Under the pieces are notes generated by a model, which had not been told where the DNA came from, made no database searches, and saw nothing but the letters and a program-made list of their open reading frames with translations. From Hygrocybe punicea (Eukaryota; Basidiomycota; Agaricomycetes; Agaricales; Hygrophoraceae), in assembly GCA_963556145.1 (NCBI GenBank), contig OY744463.1, positions 558,001 to 622,000 on the forward strand: 64,000 bases of DNA, given 5' to 3'. Every line of letters starts with the position of its first letter. The stretch's first letter is position 1. Made by a program: the position numbers and the translations under genes. This document shows positions 54,560 to 64,000 of the stretch, piece by piece.

Positions 54560-55560
54560 AAGGTGGGAAGACAAACCGTTTTGCAAAGACCTGCTGGCAT
54601 AAGCATTAATATTGCGTTCGATGGTAGTCGCCGCGAGAAGGGCGTCGCGTACGTGACGTCCAAGGACTCCGTCTTTCCGGCACCGCCGGTGAGGAGACCG
54701 CCAATACGGCCGTGGCCGTCAGCGACAATCGAGCCCGACCGCGGACTTGTTGTCGTAGGGGAGAATGGCCCACTCCATCGACGTCTGGTGAGTGTCGTTG
54801 GGGAAGTACTGGCGGACGTAGGAGAAGATGCCGGTAGCGCGGCCGATGGTGTCGTCGGTCGCGTTGGCGTTCTTGAACAACGAAGCGACAAGATTCACCG
54901 TCGCGGTCGAACATATCTGGGTTACGCAGTTCGTCTTCCGGGATGATAGCCCGAAGCTTGAGGAGACGGTGGCGTCGATGTGAACTCGTGGTCCGGAATC
55001 TTCGTACCTGGATGTAATAGTTAGGCTAGGCGGCGTTAGTGAGATAGTACCGAGGTCTATTGCGTTGCCCACAAACGACTTCTCGGTCTTAGACCTACGA
55101 GCTCGACAACGGCGTAGTCTTCGGTGGAACCCGCCCTGCCGGCGCCGAGAGTGATAGTAGGGGAGCCGGTGCAGCCTAAGATGCGCTGGCTGAGATGTGG
55201 AACTCCTCCTCGTAGAACTGCTCAAGGGCCGCCATCGCCTTGTTCACCTCGCCGAACAAGTTCTGAGTCTTCTCCAGCTCCCCTGTAGCCTCCTAACGTC
55301 TCAATCTTCTCCTGCAACTTGGGAATCTGCCCGTTGTAGCAATCCTGATCTTGACGGATTTGGCGAGGTTGTCCAACGCCTTGGTGCCGAGAAGGAGGAC
55401 GTTGCGACGGGGCGCGCTGGTGTTTGTGCAGGCGTAGTCGACATTAAGCACCTCGTTGGGTGGGAAGAGGACATGGCGGACCATGACTCGGACGAGCCAG
55501 AGAAATACGCGACCGGCCCTGAAACAGCGGTGAACGCTATGAGGCTAAAATGTTGAAGGG
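54560..55560 (-). pseudogene. trypsin-like protease-family protein, frameshifted
   Basis: The minus strand, read across frames, gives a recognisable Agaricomycete family: LFPPNEVLNVDYACTNTSAP, RRNVLLLGTKALDNLAKSVK, then (frame 2) QDCYNGQIPKLQEKIETL, then (frame 3) TGELEKTQNLFGEVNKAMAA, then GSPTITLGAGRAGSTEDYAV, SFVGNAIDLGT, DDTIGRATGIFSYVRQYFP, HQTSMEWAILPYDNKSA, and, in another frame, GSIVADGHGRIGGLLTGGAG and SLDVTYATPF. The GDSGS-like serine loop is disrupted just before GSIVADG. At least four frame changes show that the gene is dead. The coiled-coil middle is typical of the family. Confidence 0.75.
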
Positions 55561-55866
55561 TCACGGTAAGGATGAGAGGGTAACCTGGGATCGTCCCGAC
55601 AACAGTTTGATTTGAGATATAATTGTCTAATTTTCCAGTGTGTTTGTGATCCCGGCGAGCGCGACGGTATCTTGTGTCCACATGAACGTTGACCACGCAT
55701 CTTTCGTGGCTTGGTGTGTGACATTGGATATGGCCAACCAGTATAAGATTCCTCGTTGTCCCCGTTTCCAGGCCTCCCATCTTCATCTACCCACCAAAGT
55801 CGTAAGCACTACTAGCATTCTTCTAAACAAACTGTTGACCTAACCTTCCCCCCCAGACCATCCAAA

Positions 55867-56251
55867 ATGAAGTTCTTATTGAATAAAAGCTTATTTCTCG
55901 TCACCACCTTCGTCGCTACTACACTGCAAGTCATTCCTGCGAGCGCGGACGTACACCTTTTTTATGAATCGGTGGACTGTAAAGGGCGACCATCACTGAC
56001 GCTGCCCGACATCACCTTGGCGCAGAACGTCGGTAATTGCATTAGGCTGAACCACCTGTACGCCGGCATTTGGACGGCGGTGGGTTTGCGAGATCTTATT
56101 CGGCGTAGTTTGTATTCATCCAGACTGTACGAAACATTTTACTCTCATAACATTTTCCCAGTATCCCTTGGTTCTGATCCATCTGCTGCAGAAAAATGTC
56201 TATGAATGCTTTCCATATGATTACAGCAAAGAAAACGATGGACAACAATAG
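55867..56251 (+). CDS. small secreted protein
   Basis: Exons 55867-56079 and 56162-56251 (GTGGGT donor, TTTCCCAG acceptor) join in frame to 100 aa. The signal peptide is MKFLLNKSLFLVTTFVATTL, with cleavage probably after PASA. The mature part DVHLFYESVDCKGRPSLTLP, QNVGNCIRLNHLYAGIWT has two Cys. The chosen splice continues into NVYECFPYDYSKENDGQQ with a third Cys and a stop. Another splice in a different frame would end at KCL (56205); I prefer the longer one for its Cys/Tyr-rich tail. No family is recognised. Confidence 0.6.
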
Positions 56252-56350
56252 AAAACTGTGGAGAAAAACGTCCATATATAAAAAGGAAAAAGGAAAAGGA
56301 AATTTGTCCCGTCCGAAATGTCCCCATCCGAAATGAAAATTAAAAAATCC

Positions 56351-58363
56351 TCATCTCAAAGCCATCGACCGCATCGACTCACCCAACGCATCAACATTCC
56401 TCCCAGAGGTTTTCGCCCCCCTTTTCGGATGAGTTTGGAAACCTGGATTCGAATTCGCCGTGGGAGAAGTCTTTTGTCGTCCAGGTAACCGCCTAACCTG
56501 CTGCCCGAACTCGTTCCCGGTATCGACGTAATCGGCGTCCGCATTCACCTGGCCAGGAGTGAAACCTGGTGGTGTGATTATGGGCGGGATCACCGCTACT
56601 ACTGGTGCTGCTGCTGCTGGTACCGTGACGGCCAGACCTGGGCCGCCTATTATCCGGTTCAATGCTTTCACTCCAACAGGCGGTCCTCCAGCGCTCGGCG
56701 CGGGCCGCACCTTGGTCGGAACCTTCGTGTTCTCTGGGTCGAGGAGTTTCTGAAGCGCAAAGAGACACATGAGCGCGTCGTTGCCCGAGTTGTGCAACTG
56801 GCAGGGGATCTCGGCGGGTAGGGAACGAAGCAGGTTTTCGAGGGAGAGCGTTGACCCCGGCGCGCGAGGTTTGTTGGTCTTTGGATCTGGCATAAGGTGT
56901 CGGAGGCCGGCAGAGAATAGGGACCTCTCGAAGACGGCTGTGTCGATCAGTAGAATATTATGTGGAAGTTCTGCAAAACCATACGCTAGTATGACACCAC
57001 AACAAACAAAAAGACATGCGCATTTCAGCCGCTTACTTATTTTCATCTCTTCGAGTCGGGTGAGATCTCCGCTTAACCCATGCCCTACGAGAACGAGATT
57101 GTTCGGAACTGTTTCCGAATCGGGACTTGCAAGACTGCTGTGCAAGATGTGAGAAGGATATTTGTGCAGTAGTTAAAGAGAGTGCCGACCTGATAACAGC
57201 TTGAATAACTTGGGGAAGTTTCGCCTTGGAGATAATTTGGCTATCGGCGAACTGGAATCGATGGGTTGGTTTTGATTACGACGTGCACGGAGAGATTTCA
57301 TACCGCATACTAACGAGCAATCAATAGCCTCGTGAACCATGAAGATTGTAGAGAATTTGATAACAGACGCACCTGCCAGGGATGGGTGGGACAGTATTTA
57401 TTTACGACCTTGTCTATGTACTCTTCGACGATATAGTGTCCTTTTCTGTATGATCGAACAATGAGCACTAAATGAGGCGTACATATATATGTGCGAGGTG
57501 AGACTGGCCTGTAATTCTTGTCTGGCGACGGGGGCCAATGGCCCTGCCTAAGCAAAAAAAAAGAATATGGCATGCTTAAATGCGAGTGTTCAAAATTGCA
57601 ACGCAAGACACGAACGCTTGAAGATGCCCGCATCGGACTGCAGCATATCCCCATTCCAACGCCGACGACACGTTGCGCTCTGACCACTCAAAATCGATGG
57701 CCAAGAAAGTCTTTTCCTTCTTATCCCACAAGCTCTGGATGGACATGGGTTCGCCGGCCTTGATTCGAGCCTTCAACGCAGCGAGCACGGCGGCGGGCAG
57801 CGTTGAGTAGATTTTTTTGTAGGACTGCCAGTCGGATATCGTTCGAAGATGTCTTTGCCCAGATTCGAATGGGCTGATTTTGAGCATGTTGTCAACGATG
57901 GGTAACGTCTCGCCAAATCTGTGTTTTTTTTTGCGCACCACCATCAGGATCAACGTGGGCACATTATCAAAGAAAAACATGCCTGGTCTTGATCATCTTG
58001 ATGAACGCCCCGATGGATGTCATTCTCGTCACGATATGAGCCTTGCCCGTCCATGCATCCGTGACGGTGATAACAGGCCAAGAAAAGGCCAAAAAGTCCT
58101 CGAAAGAAGCGAAAAAGTGTCCCCAGGAACGCTCGTACCTATAGACAAGTGATATCAGCAGTAGTTTACGACACCAAGATAGTATATGCTGTGGCGACCA
58201 ACCAAGCAACATTGTGCAGCTGGAAATGCCCAATGTATGCGGAATAAACCTTGATGTCAGGGGCGAAAACGTTAGTTCAATACGACAAACAACTTGAACC
58301 TGAATTTACAGATTGAAGATCATACTCCCAACCGCGTGGGTCAACAAGGTTAAAGTCAGCCAT
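56351..58363 (-). CDS. DEDDh-type 3'-5' exonuclease-like protein (Gfd2/YDR514C group)
   Basis: Starts at the ATG at 58363 (MADFNLVDPRGWEYDLQS, exon 58363-58310) and runs through about ten exons to the stop at 56351. The N-terminal block RSWGHFFASFEDFLAFSWPV, TVTDAWTGKAHIVTRM precedes an RNase H-like exonuclease fold. Motif I is FLAIDFEWSERN (Asp and Glu), then LEWGYAAVRCGHL, KGHYIVEEYIDKVVNKY, motif II LVLVGHGLSGDLTRLEEM (Asp), HNILLIDTAVFERSL, and motif III LHNSGNDALMCLFAL (His and Asp). All five DEDDh residues appear present. The C-terminal about 110 residues are Pro/Gly/Val-rich and basic. Related proteins are nuclear or cytoplasmic and poorly characterised. Exon borders inside are approximate. 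Confidence 0.75.
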
Positions 58364-59542
<1,179 letters not shown>

Positions 59543-59626
59543 ATATCTGGTATTTACGATTGGTCGCTAGCATTTCTTTTCATCCGATGTGCAATAACAT
59601 GACTTTCTTCAATGTTATTTCGCAAA

Positions 59627-60340
59627 TTACCACAAGGTCTTCATTCGTGTAGTCTGCATTATGTGTAGGGGCTGGGCATCGTTGAACCTCCACAGCTTTC
59701 TTTCGATGATGATTTCCACGACACGACGACCAGCTGCCAGCTCTGTCTGTGCTTGGTAATGGAGACCATCATATGGATCCATCCAGCGACCGATTCTTTG
59801 CAAGCGAGCGTAAAAGGGAGGTATTTTATATGCCCCTGGGTCTGTACGAATTCTGGCCCAAATCTCGAGAGATTTACAGAGCACGGGGTCCAAAAGAACG
59901 CCAATAGCGGGTAAGCGGATCGAATCACCATCGGGGACGTGGTACAGACTGCCACCACAGATGAGCCAGTCGTCATCGGAGCCATCAGCTGGAATCGCAA
60001 ACTTGAATGCTTTCTTGGTTGCTTGGAACTCAGATGTTGAGGCCTGAGGGTTGTGGGAGACATTGCAGGCTGTTGCCCGCGAAACCTGAAAGGATACTGA
60101 CTGTTATTTATGTAGTATCCGCCATCATCCAGGATGTCTTGCGCCATTCTTGCGGTTCTTGCAGAACGGCCCGCTGCGCAGAGATAAGACTTCCTTAGAG
60201 ATGCCAGTGTTCCCGAAGGATTCCAGCGCATCCTTGCAAAGACTTGTAGACATCCCAGGCACTGACTCCAACAGTGATAACATCGCCCATAACCAAAACG
60301 CGTACTCGCTGTCTGTTATCGATGGACAAGGCTGTGTTAC
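59627..60340 (-). CDS. unrecognised protein, exon structure unresolved
   Basis: The C-terminal half is convincing: a minus frame from about 60092 to 59629 reads [80 protein letters not shown] and ends TRMKTLW. Upstream the likely start is [20 protein letters not shown] (about 60290), then two frame changes (around 60225 and 60100) that should be short introns with unassigned borders, or lesions. No catalytic motif or known domain was recognised. Confidence 0.5.
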
Positions 60341-60414
60341 AAGCCAGAAAAGGTCAGACTTTAGCGCTCATTCAAGTTCCTGCTCATTATTCAATCCAAC
60401 CCTAGTCCTACATC

Positions 60415-62011
60415 ATGCCCCGATTCCCGTATGAGATCTACTTTCACATTGCGGAATTGCTCCCCGATGACGTCCTGAAGGAGTTGCTCACTGTCCCAGG
60501 CTTCTTCGAGTTCGCCATGAAGGCACGTTACAACGAGACCACCATTGGTCTAGATACTAGTCTCAGAGAGATCGCAAAGAATCTATGCCGGCTAAAGTGT
60601 GTTCAAGTCGTTCCTCGACTGGTGTTATATGTTCTTACATCACGAATAGGGATCCTTTCGTTGCAAAGTTTGTTTGTCGCTTGAACGTCCATTGGGAAAT
60701 GGCACACAAATACAAAGTGAAAAAGAAAACAACTCCACGATCTCGGGGACCATTCCTGGGCACAGCGTTGCGCTTCATTCCCAAATATCGCACAGCACAA
60801 CAATTGGCATTCGAAAGGGCGATGCAGGATATGATTGACATCACCCTCGGCTTATCGAATGTTGTAGAGCTGCATATCCGCATGGAAGACTCGCTATTGC
60901 ATGATCATTCAGAGTCCTTCGTCGCTGCTGTGAGGAGAACATTTGGCTCTAATTTGCGTGTGTTGTCGTTGCAGGGCCATCCCCATTGCTACCCCATACC
61001 TCTTTCCTTGGGCGCAACCGGTCACCTGCAATCGCTGTCGTTAGAATTCAACAGACATCTCCCCGAAAGTGATGCGTTTATATGCAACACCGTTGTGCCA
61101 GCTATCAACCGATTCTGTCCCACCCTTCGATGCTTGTCAATTCGTGTACGACTCAATTGGTCGTCGCGATTCGATTGTACGTCGCTGGATTTGTCTCACT
61201 TCTTCTTGAAACTTGATCCATTGCCTGTTCTCGAACAACTCATCTTAAAGACGCCAGCATACGAGCTAGTTAACCCTCTTGGATTGACACGTATCCTCCA
61301 CAATTCTGCAAACACTCTCCGCCACGTTACTTTTGAGCTGAAGTCTCATTCCTGCGGGTGGGGCTCAGACACACATCGCTTTGGAGCTCTATTGGTTGCC
61401 CTCCTGTCCAACGGGATGATTTTCACGAACCTCGAGACCTTTGAATTCGCCCCGACAGGTCCATGGCATGATGTTTTTGATATTTTGACGATATTTGTCA
61501 TGCGCTCAGCGGATACACTCACGAACCTTTCGGTGTGGGATCGTTTATATAGCTACGACGAGGTCACCCAGATCGTCCACATATTCTCTCATCGACCGTC
61601 AGGCTTCGGCCTACAGACACTTTCTCTCGGGATCAAGGTCCTAGATGTACCCATTTTAAGCTTATTGGCGATGAATCTTCCTAGGTTGAAGACGCTCAAC
61701 TTACTCTATGATGGATATCTTCCCAGAGTATTTGAAAGTGATGATCATCTAGTGGTAAGAATTATCACCATTGTTCCATCCAACCTTCCATTATAACCTT
61801 GACTCCTCTAAATACTTTGCAGGCAATATTCCGGGAAGGCTTGATAGAGCGGAAATATTTGTTCCAAGATTGGAATCTACACGAATTGAGGATGAAGAAG
61901 ATTTGGGACGGTCCATGGATATTTCCCCTCCTGAAAGAAGTGATACTCGAGTGCATACCATCCCTCAGGTCACTCGATTCATTAGGCACACTGGAGAAAA
62001 TGATCGAGTGA
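60415..62011 (+). CDS. F-box-like/leucine-rich repeat protein
   Basis: Exons 60415-60596, 60650-61754 and 61823-62011 join in frame to 491 aa. The N-terminus MPRFPYEIYFHIAELLPDDV, LKELLTVPGFFEFAMKARYN fits the F-box-like pattern (LPxE...I...L...L..V...F). The rest has irregular leucine-rich repeats (NLRVLSLQGHPH, HLQSLSLEF, TLRCLSIRVRL, VLEQLILKTP, GLQTLSLGIKVLDV, RLKTLNLLYDGYLP, LLKEVILECIPSLRSLDSLG). In this large mushroom family the F-box is thought to bind Skp1 and the repeats to hold substrates of an SCF ubiquitin ligase; no substrate can be inferred. No lesion is seen. Confidence 0.8.
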
Positions 62012-62757
62012 GTATTCAATGCCTTTCCATGACAAGATGTTGATCCACTTCCGGGTAACCAAAGATATCGGCATAATTGTACCGCTTATGTTTAGCAACT
62101 AACAACGCCCTGGTTTCAAATTATCGGAAATAGATCCCTCGTTGTACCTGCTGCACCTTGTTGCACGGCTCGAGTTCAGTTTGTTTGTATGATTTGGGTT
62201 AGGACTTGGAATTGATCCCTCGGCAAGATGAGATGAGTGGTCGAAACTTTGACAAGGTATACCGTACACATGAGGGAGGGAGTAATGATCCAGTGTGACA
62301 ACTGCATTTCCGTGAATGATGTGGGGTCAATTACAAACCGCTTCGCCCGCAACCAGTTGGTAGCATGCACGGAGTGCTGGGAATATTGGTCAAATAGCAA
62401 ATACACTAATCACACCGGTCACTTTGAAATGTACGGAAAGAGGATAGGAAACGTGACCGTGCCCTGAAACAGCGGCACGGTCCGAGAAACTAGTGATTCT
62501 TTTAGGTTTTTGTGTTACAATAAGGAACTGTGTACAAAAGAAAAGGGATGAAGAGAAAGGAAAAGGAAAGAAGAGAAAAGAAAATGGGGCGGGGTGAGGT
62601 GTATGGAAACTGGGACTGACCTGCTCAAAAACCGTGACACAATGTGTGATAGCCGAAGGTGATAGTGTAATAAGTGTATGGACCCCATGTACTTTTTCTT
62701 TATCAATGTACATAATGTCTATTACTATATTCACAAGTCTCTTTTTGTAGTTGCAAG
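62012..62757. other. intergenic, nothing recognised
   Basis: Contains a purine-rich run (62535-62590). A 76-codon plus-strand frame (62237-62467) and a 145-codon minus-strand frame (62827-62390) have no recognised motif. The left LTR of the copia element starts in or just after this stretch. Confidence 0.4.
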
Positions 62758-62930
62758 TGTTGAATTTACAACCTACATATCGGCTTATCCTATCCCAATA
62801 TGGACAATTACATAATATTTCATTCATTACATTTTTCGTACGATTCCTTACTCCTCAGTTGTTCCATCATTAACAACTGAGAATATCCATTCACTTAGAA
62901 ATATCCCCGATTGGTTCTATAAACTCAACA
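62758..62930 (+). repeat. probable 5' LTR of Ty1/copia element
   Basis: The 3' end is fixed at ...actcaaca by the primer site that follows. The start is a guess at TGTTGAATTTACAACC (62758), a common copia LTR start; a longer LTR from about 62645 is possible. The second LTR is outside the window, so the border cannot be checked here. Confidence 0.5.
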
Positions 62931-62942
62931 GGTTATGAGCCC
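62931..62942 (+). promoter_or_regulatory. half-tRNA primer-binding site (initiator tRNA-Met anticodon region)
   Basis: GGTTATGAGCCC directly follows the LTR. Its complement GGGCTCATAACC contains the CAU anticodon with the typical initiator tRNA-Met loop. This is the primer type used by copia and Ty5, where the tRNA is cut in the anticodon loop. The gag ATG at 62935 lies inside the site. Confidence 0.75.
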
Positions 62943-64000
62943 TGAAACCCGAACAATGTCGAGCTCCGCAATCAAGATTGTAAACCTCCCAAAGCTGAAA
63001 GATGACGGCTCGAATTGGATTACATACAAAGAGAGGATAACCAACACTCTCACCCATAAAGGATTCAGACGACACTTAAACGGGACAGCGCGAAAACCAA
63101 TCGAGATCGAACGCAGATCCGGAAAGTACTACGTGCCCGGCAGCACAACCGAACTCAAAGACGATGAGATCGACGAATACGAGAAGAAATCGGACGAGTA
63201 CGCCCAAAAGGAGGCATCAGTTCGAGAAGTCATCTCTGAAACAATTAGTAAATCAACGTTTCTACAGATCAAAAACGAACCATCTGCCTCACTCGTTTGG
63301 GACAAACTAACCTCCATATTCGAAGGAAAGGGCGACATGGTCCAAATGGACATGCTGAATAAGCTGCAAAACAAAATCTGCCCCGAAGACGGAGACGTCC
63401 GACGACACCTCTCAGACATGCTCGAGAGCAAAGAGGAACTAGCCGGCATGGGAATGTCGTTAACCGACAACCAATTCTCGGCCATGATACGCAATTCCCT
63501 ACCCCCGAGCTATAGACCGCTACTCACGGCTATGAGCACCGCCGCTAGACTAGCCGGAAAACCGTTCGAAAGCACGATCCTCATTCAGGAAGTCAACGAA
63601 GAAGCCGACCGACAGAAAGTCGCTCAGAACACGGATCAAGCCGTCGAAAACGCCGCAATGGTCGCCATCCACGGAACCAGAAGAAAAAGCGCAAATCCAA
63701 AGGGGAAACCACCCGGAAAAATCTGCTCTAACTGCAAATGCAAGGGACACCTAGAAAAAGACTGTTACCAACCAGGAGGGGCAAAGGAAGGACAGGCACC
63801 GTGGCAAAAGAAAAAGGACCCCAAAGCGGCGAACGTAGTCGAAGATGACGACAATATTGAGGACGTAGCTCTCATTCTCTCCACAGACTTTGATGACGAA
63901 ACAGAAAACGTCGCATTTACCGTTACCTCAGACTTTCAGAGAGAGGCCGAGATCGAAGCTTTATCAGCCTCCTCAGAAGAAATATGTGCCATCATAGATA
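62935..64000 (+). CDS. gag: Ty1/copia gag (start of gag-pol), open to the window end
   Basis: Open frame of 355 codons from the ATG at 62935. It begins MSPETRTMSSSAIKIVNLPK then LKDDGSNWITYKERITNTLT, the copia gag start. VWDKLTSIFEGKGDMVQMDM and MLESKEELAGMGMSLTDNQF belong to the UBN2/gag domain. A zinc knuckle CSNCKCKGHLEKDC (CX2CX4HX4C) starts at residue 264. An acidic region follows, leading to where the protease should begin; the catalytic DTG is not reached. No stop or frameshift is seen, and base composition keeps CpG, so the element may be young. Confidence 0.92.
   Translation, partial: MSPETRTMSSSAIKIVNLPKLKDDGSNWITYKERITNTLTHKGFRRHLNGTARKPIEIERRSGKYYVPGSTTELKDDEIDEYEKKSDEYAQKEASVREVISETISKSTFLQIKNEPSASLVWDKLTSIFEGKGDMVQMDMLNKLQNKICPEDGDVRRHLSDMLESKEELAGMGMSLTDNQFSAMIRNSLPPSYRPLLTAMSTAARLAGKPFESTILIQEVNEEADRQKVAQNTDQAVENAAMVAIHGTRRKSANPKGKPPGKICSNCKCKGHLEKDCYQPGGAKEGQAPWQKKKDPKAANVVEDDDNIEDVALILSTDFDDETENVAFTVTSDFQREAEIEALSASSEEICAIID

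Overview
The window looks like nuclear DNA of a mushroom-forming basidiomycete (Agaricomycetes). Its genes are split by many introns of about 45-90 bp with GT-AG ends and very short exons. The recognisable families are ones expanded in that group: an alpha/beta-hydrolase/NB-ARC NLR, a signal-peptide/single-TM protein with a long Ser/Pro tail, F-box/LRR-like proteins, a Plavaka-type transposase, and fungal hAT, Tc1/mariner, Ty3 and Ty1 elements. All functions are read from motifs by eye; no database search was possible.

Left gene island (1-8.2 kb): the 5' part of an NLR-like gene (minus strand, seven exons, running off the left edge just after its Walker A motif), a stretch of unresolved ORFs, an eroded NACHT fragment (plus), and a single-pass membrane protein gene (minus, four exons, one GC-AG intron).

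Transposon nest (about 8.6-52.8 kb): almost everything here is mobile DNA inserted into mobile DNA. An eroded hAT transposase and two non-autonomous hAT elements come first. A foldback element with arms of about 0.75 kb and a central minisatellite (13587-25006) contains a 138-bp-LTR retroelement (A, 16080-23862), which contains a second LTR element (B, 17358-23292), whose gag is split by a hAT element (18557-19622). From about 31.8 to 41.06 kb lies a broken Plavaka-type transposase gene, interrupted by a 3.9-kb hAT element with exact 8-bp target duplications, a 464-bp palindrome, a long unassigned block and a mariner-type MITE. From 41096 to 52085 a Tc1/mariner-type element is bounded by matching ends and stuffed with an LTR element (C, 45313-51682, two 900-bp LTRs) and other insertions. 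Old copies are CpG-poor and their stop codons are mostly explained by C-to-T or G-to-A changes (often CGA to TGA), whereas elements A, B and C keep CpG. This suggests methylation-linked mutation acting on the older layer.

Right gene island (52.9-62.0 kb): a secreted Gln/Pro-repeat protein, a frameshifted protease-like pseudogene, a small secreted protein, a DEDDh-type exonuclease-like gene (Gfd2/YDR514C group), the ubiquitin-eL40 fusion gene (complete, four exons, 128 aa), an unresolved minus-strand gene and an F-box-like gene (three exons, 491 aa). The window ends in the start of a Ty1/copia element with an open gag frame and a primer site matching the anticodon region of initiator tRNA-Met.
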